Part shown: piece after piece, positions 7,469 through 15,355 of the stretch
Numbering within the stretch: position 1 is the stretch's first letter
Layout: every line of letters starts with the position of its first letter
From: Gammaproteobacteria bacterium
GTDB lineage: Bacteria > Pseudomonadota > Gammaproteobacteria > GCA-001735895
Length of the DNA: 64,000 nucleotides
Assembly (NCBI GenBank): GCA_029862005.1
Contig: JAOTYD010000020.1
Coordinates: 1-64,000 of the forward strand
Reading direction: 5' to 3'
Notes under the pieces: generated by a model
The model's database searches: none
What the model was told of the DNA's origin: nothing
The model's input: only the letters and a program-made list of their open reading frames with translations
Made by a program: the position numbers and the translations under genes

Positions 7469-8197
7469 CTAGCCAGCCAGTAACGTGTCTTTTGCCAAAT
7501 TTATCTTGGCCGCGAGATATGCAGAACCACCGCGGTCCGGATGCAGCTTCTGCATCAGCCGCCGGTGCGCCTCGATAATCTCTGCTTCGCCGGCGTCGGA
7601 TGACAATCCCAGTACCTGCAGCGCCTCTTCACGCGACATATCGCCCGGTTCGCTGGCTGTCCGTTGCTGCCCTTGCGTGCCGGCCTGTTGTTGCCAGGTG
7701 TCCGCATACACCCGGTCGAGGTAGGCCTGCAACAAGGCAACAGACTCCTCGTCGTCCTGACATTCGCGCAACAATTGCAGCAACGCATCCAGTCCCATTC
7801 GATCGAGCGTGCTGCCCTTGAACTGTCCCGCCAGAACCTCCCCGTTGAGGTCTCCCGAATCGTGGTTCAGTGTCATGCGGACATATTTGCTTTGTACGGT
7901 AGATGTTTGCCCGCTGCTCGGTTCAGTTCTTGATTTTAAAGCATCAATATCAACCAGCACCCGCTTGAGTAACGGAATATGATTGAGCAACACGAGCATG
8001 GCTCGCATGAACGGCAGCAAAGCGGCAAAAACCCCCGCCAGCCAATGCACCCGCCCCGTCAACACCAGCACCAGCAGCGCTACCGCGAGCAGGACCGCTA
8101 TCCACTGCCAGTAAACCCGGGGAGGTTGGCTAAACAACCAGCGTAAAAAGAAGAACAGTCCAGCCGCCAGGCCGAGTAACAGTAACAGCCGTGCCAC
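7469..8197 (-). CDS. membrane-anchored J-domain protein
   Basis: A 242-residue protein with two or three N-terminal transmembrane segments (residues 1-20, 28-50 and 55-75). A linker follows, and the C-terminal J-domain (about residues 185-242) contains the essential HPD tripeptide in [11 protein letters not shown]. The J-domain would stimulate an Hsp70 such as DnaK at the cytoplasmic face of the inner membrane. The middle region ([18 protein letters not shown]) resembles the helical segment seen in DjlA/TIM14-type proteins. It follows the VWA gene with only three bases between, so both are probably co-transcribed and may act on the same client. Confidence 0.78.
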   Translation of the reverse strand: MARLLLLLGLAAGLFFFLRWLFSQPPRVYWQWIAVLLAVALLVLVLTGRVHWLAGVFAALLPFMRAMLVLLNHIPLLKRVLVDIDALKSRTEPSSGQTSTVQSKYVRMTLNHDSGDLNGEVLAGQFKGSTLDRMGLDALLQLLRECQDDEESVALLQAYLDRVYADTWQQQAGTQGQQRTASEPGDMSREEALQVLGLSSDAGEAEIIEAHRRLMQKLHPDRGGSAYLAAKINLAKDTLLAG

Positions 8198-8200
8198 GGA

Positions 8201-8914
8201 TCAATCCTTGCCCATCTGGCGGGTCAGTTGCCGCACAACCTCGCTGCGATCTTGACTGAAATCCTGCAAGGCTTTCTGACCGCCGGCGGCATAGACGGCA
8301 ACCGCGCTCAACAGGTCCCGCAATTGGCCGGCGCTGGTCGCGTCGAAGCAACAGCAGGCGCCGCGGGTCAAGCGCGCGAATTCTTTGAACGCCCGTTGCG
8401 CCACCGGCTCTTCACCTTCATGAAACAGAAAAGCCGGCACCCCGAGCATCCCCAGTTCGCCCGCCAGGTGGCACAAGCGGTCGACGTCTTCTTCCACGCA
8501 GTCGCCGACGAACACGAGTGCCTGGACTTTCTTTTGTCTGGTCTGCTCGATTGCCTGACGCAGTACCTTTTCGATCTGCGTATAACCACCCCGGCAAGAC
8601 ACGCTCGTCATGCGGTGCAGCAGGTCATCCGCAGAAGACAGCCACGGGCTGACTTCGAATTCGCCAAAGCCGCGGTAGTAGCAAAGCTGAATATCCAGGC
8701 CGCCGAGCGCCGCGGTTTCGGTGAACATTTCGCCCTGAATCTGGCAGGCCTGGTCCCAGGTAGGCTCTCGACTGGCAGTGGCGTCCATCGCAAATATCAA
8801 TCGCCCGCGTTCCTGACCGGATTTGACCACCGGTGTCGACCTGACCTGTTTAACGAACGCGTCAATCGCGACCTTGGTCGATTTTTGCGGAAGATCTTTG
8901 TCTGCGCCTGTCAT
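8201..8914 (-). CDS. von Willebrand factor A domain protein
   Basis: A 237-residue cytoplasmic VWA-domain protein. The MIDAS metal site starts with DATAS (residues 44-48, fitting D-x-T/S-x-S), and the later acidic residues lie in FVGDCVEEDVDRL. There is no signal peptide or membrane segment. VWA proteins of this kind usually serve as scaffolds with AAA ATPases or chaperones; here the immediate downstream partner is a membrane J-domain protein, so a joint chaperone role is a reasonable inference. The Cys-Cys-Cys motif (GACCCFDA) is unusual but without known meaning. The start codon is the first ATG of the frame. Confidence 0.75.
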   Translation of the reverse strand: MTGADKDLPQKSTKVAIDAFVKQVRSTPVVKSGQERGRLIFAMDATASREPTWDQACQIQGEMFTETAALGGLDIQLCYYRGFGEFEVSPWLSSADDLLHRMTSVSCRGGYTQIEKVLRQAIEQTRQKKVQALVFVGDCVEEDVDRLCHLAGELGMLGVPAFLFHEGEEPVAQRAFKEFARLTRGACCCFDATSAGQLRDLLSAVAVYAAGGQKALQDFSQDRSEVVRQLTRQMGKD

Positions 8915-8935
8915 GAAATCCGTCTTAGAACAGTC

Positions 8936-9010
8936 ATCCCGGAGACAGTATACCTATTTTCCATGCGGCGGTTTTCAAGCCTGAACCAGGTGTCACTGTA
9001 CCGGGAATTA
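8936..9010. repeat. degenerate type A/C palindromic element
   Basis: Left arm CCCGGAGACAGTATACCTATT and right arm GGTGTCACTGTACCGGGAATT frame a 28-base loop. It sits between the VWA gene and sohB. Confidence 0.65.
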
Positions 9011-9052
9011 ACCGATCCCGAGATTCAATCACGAATTGCCAGACGTACTCGT

Positions 9053-10135
9053 TTAAGAAAAAAATCGAGAATGCATGCCTCGTTCCCACCAGCGCATCAG
9101 TAATCCGTCGACCGTGTCCTGCAGCACGATACCCAGTCTTTCCGGGAGCGGCTTTTTCTCCACGTACTTGACCTCGAACACGTCCGAATCCTCGCACGCT
9201 TTTGCGATGTATTCATCGCTGGTGATCAATTCGTCGACCAGCGCGCGGTCCAGCGCGCGTTGACCGAACCAGGATTCCCCGGTCGCGACCCGTTCGATAT
9301 CGAGCCCGGGCCGGTGGTGGGTAACGAATTGCTTGAACAGCAGATGAATGTCCTCGATTTCCTCGGTGAACTTCTCCCGGCCCTTGTCGGTGTTCTCGCC
9401 CAATATCGTCAGGGTGCGTTTGAATTCGCCTGCCGTAATCATCTCGAAATCGATATCGTGCTTTTTCAGCAGGCGATTGAAATTGGGTATCTGCGCAAGC
9501 ACGCCGATCGATCCGAGGATGGCAAACGGTGCGGCCAGAATTTTATTCGCAACGCAGGCCATCATATAGCCGCCGCTGGCGGCAACCTTATCGACGCAAA
9601 CGGTCAAGCTGACGCCGTGTTCCTTGATGCGATCGAGTTGCGAGGACGCAAGCCCGTAGGCATGCACCATGCCGCCGCGGCTCTCCAAGCGCACGACTAC
9701 CTCGTCGCTGGCTTGTGCCATCGACAATACCGCCGTAATTTCCCGCCGCAGCCGAGCCACCGCCAGGGCCCTAAGATCGCCGACGAAATCGAGCACGAAA
9801 ACCCGCGGTTTAGCGTTTGCTCCGGTTTCACCGGTGGTAGCGCCCTTGGCGCCTTGCTTGAGCGCTTTCTTGCGTGCTTTGTGTTCGAGCTTTATCTCCT
9901 GACGCTTTTGCTTGATATGCAGTTTATACGTATCAGGATCTGATACCCCCGCATCGAGCGCAAAGCGCATGGCATCGATCTCGTCGTTGACCTTGGTGGT
10001 CTCGATATGGCCTTTCCTCGATTTCTTGACGCGTCGGGTGGCGAAAAACGAAACGACGACAACAACCAGTATGCCAATGACGATGGTAGCCAGCTTGGCG
10101 GCAAACAAGCCATAATCAAATAAGAATTCAGTCAC
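9053..10135 (-). CDS. sohB: S49-family inner membrane peptidase SohB
   Basis: About 360 residues, a signal-peptide-peptidase-like serine protease of the inner membrane. A single N-terminal transmembrane helix (LATIVIGILVVVVVSFF) is followed by a charged linker and the ClpP-like S49 domain. The nucleophile is the Ser in DKVAASGGYMMA, and the general-base Lys is in TAGEFKRTLTILGEN, as in SppA/SohB. I choose the GTG at 10135 because GGAG lies seven bases upstream and because SohB proteins start just before the YGLFLAK-like helix; an in-frame ATG 36 bases further upstream has no such site. In E. coli, sohB in high copy suppresses degP loss. The gene is divergent from the M28 peptidase gene. Confidence 0.88.
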   Translation of the reverse strand: MTEFLFDYGLFAAKLATIVIGILVVVVVSFFATRRVKKSRKGHIETTKVNDEIDAMRFALDAGVSDPDTYKLHIKQKRQEIKLEHKARKKALKQGAKGATTGETGANAKPRVFVLDFVGDLRALAVARLRREITAVLSMAQASDEVVVRLESRGGMVHAYGLASSQLDRIKEHGVSLTVCVDKVAASGGYMMACVANKILAAPFAILGSIGVLAQIPNFNRLLKKHDIDFEMITAGEFKRTLTILGENTDKGREKFTEEIEDIHLLFKQFVTHHRPGLDIERVATGESWFGQRALDRALVDELITSDEYIAKACEDSDVFEVKYVEKKPLPERLGIVLQDTVDGLLMRWWERGMHSRFFS

Positions 10136-10269
10136 GCTTAATCTCCATTTGTGTGAGTTGTGTTTCGGCAAGCATGATACCCGGCTGCCGCTGCTTGCGA
10201 TACCGGGCTAACCATGGACAATGGAATCGAATCATTTGGTCTCCCGATAAGATAACCGTGACGCCCAGA

Positions 10270-11244
10270 ATGACTTTTTATCTGATTCTTGTTGTTGGCC
10301 TGATCGCTTTTTTTACCTACATGATTTACATGCCGGGCCGATCCTACCAGGGGGAATTACCCGCGCTAGATTCTGCCGGCGAGCAAATGGCGCGACGCTT
10401 CGAGACCCATGTTGCTGCTCTGTGCAGCCACCCGGCGGGCAGGAATTACATCGAAAAAGAAGGCCTGGCCGCAGCCAGGGCGTATATCGCCACGCAGTTT
10501 GAAGCTTACGGTTATTCGGTCAGGCACCAGGAATATCAAATCTCGGGTGATCGTTTCGCTAATCTCGAGGTGACCCGCCTAGGCACCACGCGCCCGGACG
10601 AGATTGTGATCGTCGGCGCCCATTACGACGCCGTCATTGGCGCGCCCGGTGCGAACGATAATGGATCGGGTATTGCCGCCGTGCTCGAGCTCGCGGACCG
10701 ATTCAAGGATGCGGAATTTCCGCGCTCAATCCGCTTTGTTGCCTTTGTCAACGAAGAGCCGCCGCATTTCACGCAGAAGACCATGGGCAGCGACGTGTAT
10801 GCCAGACAGGCTGCGCAGGAAAAAGAAAAGATCGTCGCGATGTATTCCCTCGAAACAATCGGTTTTTTTCGTGATGAGGAGGACAGCCAACAGTATCCGC
10901 CGTTGTTCAATCTGTTTTATCCGCGCGCCGGTAACTTTATCGCGTTTGTCGGCAATCTTCGCTCACGGGGCCTCGTTACCCGCTCACTTCGATCGTTTCG
11001 CGCGCACGCAAGCTTTCCGTCGGAGGGAATTGCCGCACCGGCAATCATTCCCGGAATCAACTGGTCGGATCACTGGTCATTCTGGAAGCAGGGTTATCCC
11101 GCGATCATGATTACCGATACCGCACCCTACCGATATCCGCATTACCACAGCCCGGAAGATACGCCGGACAAGGTCGATTATGAGAAAATGGTTCCTCTCG
11201 TTAGCGGGATCGAAAAGATGCTGCAAGATATGCTGACAGAGTAA
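10270..11244 (+). CDS. membrane-anchored M28 zinc aminopeptidase
   Basis: About 325 residues with an N-terminal membrane anchor (MTFYLILVVGLIAFFTYMIY) and a periplasmic M28 peptidase domain. The zinc-binding and catalytic residues are visible in order: His and Asp in GAHYDAVIGAPGANDNGSG, Glu in FVNEEPP, and the last His in the YPHYHSPEDTPD segment. The family cleaves N-terminal residues from peptides, and some members act as glutaminyl cyclases or on other substrates; the FVNEEPPHF variant is common in proteobacterial homologues. A GTG at 10258, four codons upstream, is an equally acceptable start. It stands alone between sohB, which is divergent, and a stress-protein gene. Confidence 0.85.
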   Translation: MTFYLILVVGLIAFFTYMIYMPGRSYQGELPALDSAGEQMARRFETHVAALCSHPAGRNYIEKEGLAAARAYIATQFEAYGYSVRHQEYQISGDRFANLEVTRLGTTRPDEIVIVGAHYDAVIGAPGANDNGSGIAAVLELADRFKDAEFPRSIRFVAFVNEEPPHFTQKTMGSDVYARQAAQEKEKIVAMYSLETIGFFRDEEDSQQYPPLFNLFYPRAGNFIAFVGNLRSRGLVTRSLRSFRAHASFPSEGIAAPAIIPGINWSDHWSFWKQGYPAIMITDTAPYRYPHYHSPEDTPDKVDYEKMVPLVSGIEKMLQDMLTE

Positions 11245-11343
11245 TGGGGGGCGGTATACACTGGTGATTTAACTTGCCGAAATCTATCAATATCCGCGTT
11301 ATTGGGTGTATGCTTTAAATCTCTCTCGTTGCGGAGATTTGTC

Positions 11344-11754
11344 ATGTTTAAAACTATTTTATTGCCAGTAGACGTGGCCCACCTGGATGAAGGACATAAA
11401 ACCCTCGAATTCGCACTGACTGTAATGAGCCCGGATACAGCGATTATTCTCCTCTATGTCATGGAAGATATACCCAATTGGACCGATATTGACCTGCCGC
11501 CAAATTTCAAGGCAAACTCTATGGAATCAGCCCGGAAAGCACTCGAAACGATTGCTGAAACGACCGATAAAGCGGTACAGATAGAAACCAGGGCGGGCCA
11601 TGCCTACAGCACCATTCTGAAAGAGGCCGAGGCCATGAATGCCGATCTGATCATCCTCGCATCGCACAAACCGGGATTGAAAGAATTTTTTATTGGATCA
11701 AATACCACAAAGGTGGTCAGTCACGCCAATTGCTCGGTAGTGGTGGTGCGTTAA
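11344..11754 (+). CDS. universal stress protein family (UspA-like)
   Basis: A 136-residue single-domain Usp protein. It opens with MFKTILLPVDVAH, the usual first strand with the Asp of the nucleotide site. It ends with ADLIILASHKPGLKEFFIGSNTTKVVSHANCSVVVVR, which holds the G-x2-G-x9-G(S/T) ATP-binding signature in a modified form (GLKEFFIGSN), so ATP binding is likely but not certain. The ATG at 11344 follows GGAGATTTGTC; an ATG 42 bases upstream lacks a ribosome site. Usp proteins help survival during growth arrest and oxidative stress. It may be monocistronic; a long structured gap follows. Confidence 0.85.
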   Translation: MFKTILLPVDVAHLDEGHKTLEFALTVMSPDTAIILLYVMEDIPNWTDIDLPPNFKANSMESARKALETIAETTDKAVQIETRAGHAYSTILKEAEAMNADLIILASHKPGLKEFFIGSNTTKVVSHANCSVVVVR

Positions 11755-11961
11755 TCGAGCTCGGCCCGTCTGACTCAGGACGGATTGACGCAGGGTGTCG
11801 TCAGTGTTTAGATAGCAGGTCAGGGGTTCGAAAATTACCAATCGCCGGGGATCCCGTGAACCCCTGGTTGAACGAAACGGCGACGCCGTTTCCGAACACA
11901 AAACGCGGGCGCAATGCCTGGTGCCCCCGGGGGTCGCCGGTGAAGAATTCAGGAGGACATC
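11755..11961. ncRNA. highly structured 207-base gap, possible leader RNA
   Basis: Three hairpins can be drawn. CAGGGGTTC (11821-11829) pairs with GAACCCCTG (11858-11866) around GGGGATCCC. GAAACGGC pairs with GCCGTTTC (11874-11892, loop GAC). CCCCCGGGGG is self-complementary (11924-11933). The structure ends 15 bases before the ribosome site of the zinc-ribbon gene, so it could be a 5' leader. No known riboswitch consensus was recognised. Confidence 0.3.
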
Positions 11962-12447
11962 ATGACGTCAACGTCCTGTAACCGGTGCCACGCCGAAACC
12001 GAACTCACGATCATCAATTTCGCCGACGGCGAAGCAAATCCGTTACGCATTCGCCTGAAAGAATTCCCGCTGCGCGCATGCCCCGAGGGCCATCGCCAGT
12101 TCGTGCGCCCGGATTTTGCCGCCGAGCTGTTGCAACACCTGACCGAGGAAGACGAACCCGAATTGCCAGCCGGCAAGGAAAAAGGTCTGATCATGAAGAA
12201 ATACCTGTGCGAAAGCTGCGGCGAAGCGCTCGAGCCGAAGCCGGACCATCAGCATACCTTTTCGATCGATATCAGGCTCGACGATCTCGATCCATTCGGT
12301 GTAGACCTGACGATGCCGGTGTACAAGTGCTCGGCCTGCGGCAAGGAACAACTGCATTCGTTGAAAGAGGTGCGCAAACTGACGCCGGTGGCAATGGCGC
12401 ATGCGTTCGAGGCGGCCGACATTCCGCCGCCACCGGCTGTTATCTGA
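11962..12447 (+). CDS. double zinc-ribbon-like protein
   Basis: A 161-residue cytoplasmic protein with four cysteine-containing motifs: C6-x2-C9, C40 with EGH, C83-x2-C86 (CESCGEAL) and C123-x2-C126 (CSACGKEQ). They could form two zinc-ribbon units, one per half, like a duplicated rubredoxin-like or YgiT-type module. Each half also has a hydrophobic strand pattern. No family name is certain. ATG is preceded by GGAGG at seven bases. It precedes the DsrC-like gene by 43 bases on the same strand, so the two are probably co-transcribed and may work together in redox or sulfur handling; that link is inference. Confidence 0.6.
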   Translation: MTSTSCNRCHAETELTIINFADGEANPLRIRLKEFPLRACPEGHRQFVRPDFAAELLQHLTEEDEPELPAGKEKGLIMKKYLCESCGEALEPKPDHQHTFSIDIRLDDLDPFGVDLTMPVYKCSACGKEQLHSLKEVRKLTPVAMAHAFEAADIPPPPAVI

Positions 12448-12490
12448 ACATTGATTTTCAGACCAAATTTGGAGACAGGAGACCACAATC

Positions 12491-12847
12491 ATGAACGTTT
12501 CTTCCAATTCGAATCCAGTGACCGAGAAAAATCGCGGATTCCCTTTTGCGCCTGAAAACTGGCAGGAAAGCGATGCCGAGCGAATCGCTCGTGACGAAGG
12601 CATAGAACTCGGCCCGGATCACTGGCTGTTGTTACAATGCCTTCAAGAGTATTTTTCCAGGCATGAAAATTCCGACATTAACGTCCGGGAACTGAAGGAT
12701 GCCCTGGATGAAACTTTTCATCAAAAAGGTGGGATCAGTTACCTCCATCGATTGTACCCGGGTGGACCCGTGGCACAGGGATGCAGACTCGCCGGCCTAC
12801 CGATACCACCGGGCGCAGTGGATAAATCTTTTGGCAGCGTGCAATAG
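12491..12847 (+). CDS. DsrC/TusE-superfamily protein lacking CysA
   Basis: A 118-residue protein that aligns along its whole length with the DsrC/TusE family: FPFAPENWQESDAERIARDEGIEL, the DHWLLLQCLQEYF helix, and the C-terminal arm ISYLHRLYPGGPVAQGCRLAGLP. In DsrC the arm ends PTGCV, with the reactive penultimate CysA. Here the equivalent reads PPGAV, so CysA is replaced by Ala109, and eight more residues (DKSFGSVQ) follow. CysB is kept as Cys98. TusE proteins keep only CysA, and RspA-type homologues lack both, so CysB alone is unusual. Sulfur transfer through a CysA trisulfide is therefore unlikely; a regulatory or binding role is possible. GGAG precedes the ATG. Confidence 0.75.
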   Translation: MNVSSNSNPVTEKNRGFPFAPENWQESDAERIARDEGIELGPDHWLLLQCLQEYFSRHENSDINVRELKDALDETFHQKGGISYLHRLYPGGPVAQGCRLAGLPIPPGAVDKSFGSVQ

Positions 12848-12920
12848 ACTTCATCCTTGAAATAGGGTGATCGGGCTCGACATGATCACCGATGCAGGGC
12901 GACGCCACGAGGTCGCTAGC

Positions 12921-13001
12921 AATTGGGAGACAGGTTACGTATTTAATCCTCTGGTAATTATTAAGCGTTATTGGTAACAAAAATACTGTCCCCAGAATAC
13001 C
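12921..13001. repeat. degenerate type A element, copy 1 of a local pair
   Basis: Starts GGGAGACAGGTTACGTATTTAA and ends AATACTGTCCCCAGAATACC. The loop (CTCTGGTAATTATTAAGC) is shared with the element at 13601, so both come from one local duplication or one subfamily. The remaining bases of the 390-base gap 12848-13237 hold no gene that I can support. Confidence 0.65.
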
Positions 13002-13065
13002 CTGAACAAGCACCCGGACGCCGGGTCACACGAGGTAAATCCCGCAGACCGTCACCAAGTGTATA

Positions 13066-13090
13066 AAAAACGTGATCTGTTCCCTATTTA
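13066..13090. repeat. type B half element
   Basis: AACGTGATCTGTTCCCTATT is a mutated right arm of type B (CGTGGTCTGTCCCCTATT). No left arm is found nearby. Confidence 0.45.
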
Positions 13091-13237
13091 TTTATTACGA
13101 CCAGCATCTAATAACGGGAATCAATCAAAAAAATAGAAATAATTCCTTTTTAATTCAATGATTTGTGATCCAAGCGAATTAAATCGGTTGATGGAAAATA
13201 TAAAATAAATAAATGTTCCAAAACCTCGAGAGGGTTT

Positions 13238-13549
13238 ATGGCTTGTGCAATATTAAAAATGAGTCCAGATGCAAACAGTGCATGTTGGGATAAGCTCGTG
13301 ATGGTTGTTAACGGGTCCGACACCGTTATTCCGTTTATTCGCTTCAAAGATCGTTTTGATGCGGTGAATGCGTATAACCAGACTTTTATTGCACACACGA
13401 AAGGACACACTGGTGATCTCGATGTCGAAATTAACGGAATAATCCACAGGTTTACCTATGACGTGTGGCAGGCCGTTGGAGGAACACTTGACAAGTGGTA
13501 CGAGGAGTACCTTGCTCTAGCTGATCAAACAGAAAGCCAATTTCAATAG
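13238..13549 (+). CDS. 103-residue orphan protein
   Basis: A short soluble protein without signal peptide or recognised domain. ATG follows GAGAGGG at three to four bases. The middle (KDRFDAVNAYNQTFIAHTKGHTGDLDVEINGIIHRFTYDVWQ) alternates strand and helix, and it has two cysteines near the N-terminus (Cys3 and Cys16). The region is AT-rich, crowded with mobile palindromes on both sides and carries no operon partner, so a recently acquired accessory gene is likely. I cannot name a function. Confidence 0.55.
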   Translation: MACAILKMSPDANSACWDKLVMVVNGSDTVIPFIRFKDRFDAVNAYNQTFIAHTKGHTGDLDVEINGIIHRFTYDVWQAVGGTLDKWYEEYLALADQTESQFQ

Positions 13550-13600
13550 CAAACCCTGCAATCATATCTCCAGAATTTAACCGATCGTTACGGGTGACAG

Positions 13601-13679
13601 TCGGAAGACAGTATACGTATTTAACGCTCTGGTAATTTTTAAGCTATATTTGTAATAGGAATACTGGCCCCAGAATACC
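13601..13679. repeat. degenerate type A element, copy 2 of a local pair
   Basis: Left arm GGAAGACAGTATACGTATTTAA and right arm AATACTGGCCCCAGAATACC; the loop matches the element at 12921. Together the two copies bracket the orphan gene at 13238-13549. Confidence 0.7.
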
Positions 13680-13832
13680 CGGGGGCGTAATTATTTTTGT
13701 TAAGAATGAATGCGGCCCATTTATCAAAATAGTCCACAAAAAAGCAGTAAATAATTTCGCACCCCTAAATCCAATATACCGACATAACTCTCTATTATCA
13801 GTAACAACGAAGTAAAACATCGGAGAAATGAC

Positions 13833-14096
13833 GTGGTCGCAATAACGACAATGCATAAATTGATAGGCGCTACTCTTGCATGGCCCCTATTGTGGGTACT
13901 GGTGTTTGACAGATGGTTCTTCCTAAGCCCGCTTGGTTTGTTTATCGCGTTCGGTATACCGATCGCAGGCTGGCTAATCTGGTGGAAATTTTATAAATCT
14001 GATGAACAGAAAATCGTAGCTGACAGTCAACTTGTATTAAACAAGGGTACGGAATTTTTGCACAAGCTTAAAAAACGTTTTCCCAATCATCAATAA
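13833..14096 (+). CDS. small two-helix membrane protein
   Basis: An 87-residue protein with two transmembrane helices (about residues 8-27 and 30-50, including LSPLGLFIAFGIPIAGWLIWW) and a basic, polar C-terminal tail. The GTG start is chosen because GGAG lies seven bases upstream; an internal ATG at 13851 would trim the first six residues and leave the helices intact. No family is recognised. It sits alone in an AT-rich stretch between repeats. Confidence 0.55.
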   Translation: MVAITTMHKLIGATLAWPLLWVLVFDRWFFLSPLGLFIAFGIPIAGWLIWWKFYKSDEQKIVADSQLVLNKGTEFLHKLKKRFPNHQ

Positions 14097-14143
14097 TCCA
14101 ATCCTGCTCAAGTAAACGGGGGTCAGTACAGGAATTCCGGGGG

Positions 14144-14261
14144 GGAATTCCGGGGACAGTATACCTATTAACTAATAGCCCCTAATCGTGGCATTAATTT
14201 TCGGAATTCCGGGGACAGTATACCTATTAACTAATAGCCCCTAATCGTGGCATTAATTTTC
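14144..14261. repeat. two perfect 59-bp tandem copies of a type A half element
   Basis: Each unit begins GGAATTCCGGGGACAGTATA and ends GGCATTAATTTTC; units at 14144-14202 and 14203-14261 are identical. A third partial start (GGAATTCCGGGGG) lies just upstream at 14131. Perfect identity means the duplication is recent. Confidence 0.9.
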
Positions 14262-14742
14262 AAGCAAGTTTCTCTGGCGGGCATAAGCACAATTTTTACA
14301 ACTGGGATGCGCGTCCGGAATGTCTTCCTGATTTATCAATGTGATCATTTCTGAGACTTTTCCGGGAATCCAGTCCGTGCTCCAGTCATAAGGTATCAAG
14401 GTTTCACTGAACTTCATCACCCCGTAAAAAATTCGCCGCGGTCCGGTCTGTATTACAGACCAGAAAGTAAGCGGTTTCCGCGACGTGAAACCCAATCTGC
14501 TGCAGCAGATAGGCATAAAAATCCATCTGCGTTTTATAGCTCTCGCGATAGACATCAGACAAGTAAGTCTCAGCATCCAGCGATTTGGTATTTGCCTGGG
14601 ATTTGTAATCGGCAACGACCAGTCGCTCACCCCGGGTATCTTGCCAGAGATCATCAACCCCTCCGGTCAGAATGATATTGGTGTCTTCAAAGCGATACAT
14701 CAGGCCGTGGCGCAAGGAATCCCGCCACTTATCCATGTCAGG
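14253..14742 (-). pseudogene. broken PD-(D/E)XK nuclease (Cas4-like), 3' part
   Basis: Two overlapping frames on the minus strand give one protein fragment. The first contains FKHPDMDKWRDS, GGVDDLWQDTRGERL and VVADYKSQ, the D...(D/E)xK active-site pattern of the PD-(D/E)XK superfamily. The second continues as SETLIPYDWSTDWIPGKV and ends with CKNCAYARQ, a cysteine pair like those that hold the Fe-S cluster in Cas4/AddB-type nucleases. The frames change at a run of six A (14426-14431). The 5' end stops abruptly at a type B half element (14751), so at least half of the gene is lost. Decay of a defence or recombination nuclease is the best reading. Confidence 0.6.
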
Positions 14743-14750
14743 ATGTTTGA

Positions 14751-14768
14751 ACGTGGTCTATCCCCTAT
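14751..14768. repeat. type B half element at a gene breakpoint
   Basis: CGTGGTCTATCCCCTATTC joins the truncated nuclease gene to the end of the VIT-family gene; the last codons of the latter lie within or next to it. Confidence 0.5.
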
Positions 14769-15355
14769 TCGCTATTCGCGGTAAACACGTAGATCAGCGT
14801 GGCGGTCACGATCGCGACCAGCAGCGTCTGGATACCGCTGCGCAGCCAGGATACGCCCGAGATCCGGCCGAGGAATACGCCGAGCAGGAAAATTATCAGC
14901 AGCGCGACGACTATTGCCGCATATAGCGGGGGTATCGGCAAAGGCAGCCCGGTCTGATCCAGGAACAGCGGCAACAGGATCGAAAGCGATATGGCCAACG
15001 GCGCCAGTCCGTTGACCAGCGCGATCAACAGCGGCACCCCGCGCGCCGCCTCGCCGTGCGCGCTGTCTTGCAAGCTGGTGATCATCGCCTCTTCGAGTTT
15101 GCCCAGTGCGCGCCGGCGTTCTGCAGCTTCGCTAACGTAGGCGCTGCTAAGGCCGCTCATGCCGAGCGCGATTGCAGCGCCCAAGCAAACATTTATAACT
15201 ACCCTGAGATCGCTCGCGCCGCTGACCAGGAAACCGATGATGAGACCCAGCATCGTCAACGCCCCATCGAATCCGTTGACGACGAAATAGCGCCGCACGA
15301 TATCACTGGAGCGGGTGATGCCCAGTAAAAATTTCACCTGGTCCAATAGGTTCAT
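14765..15355 (-). CDS. VIT1/CCC1-family transporter
   Basis: A 196-residue membrane protein of the vacuolar-iron-transporter-like family. The start YFVVNGFDGALTMLGLIIGFLVSGAS matches the first conserved helix of VIT1/CCC1 proteins (normally DG-x-x-T or DGLTT-like), followed by a second helix with GMSGLSSAYVSEAAERR. Three more helices follow (LLIALVNGLAPLAIS, PLYAAIVVALLIIFLL and LLVAIVTATLIYVF). Members carry Fe(II) or Mn(II) out of the cytoplasm. The gene overlaps the DUF211 gene by four bases, so they are translated together. The C-terminus ends close to a palindromic element and may have been trimmed. Confidence 0.75.
   Translation of the reverse strand: MNLLDQVKFLLGITRSSDIVRRYFVVNGFDGALTMLGLIIGFLVSGASDLRVVINVCLGAAIALGMSGLSSAYVSEAAERRRALGKLEEAMITSLQDSAHGEAARGVPLLIALVNGLAPLAISLSILLPLFLDQTGLPLPIPPLYAAIVVALLIIFLLGVFLGRISGVSWLRSGIQTLLVAIVTATLIYVFTANSE

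Noticed and set aside
8228-9103. 291-codon plus-strand frame across the VWA gene
   Set aside because: It lies antisense to a clear VWA domain gene, has no motif and runs through a palindrome.
11815-11866. tRNA-like GGGGTTCGAAAATT
   Set aside because: The T-loop motif is present but its stem does not pair, and no acceptor, D or anticodon arm can be drawn.
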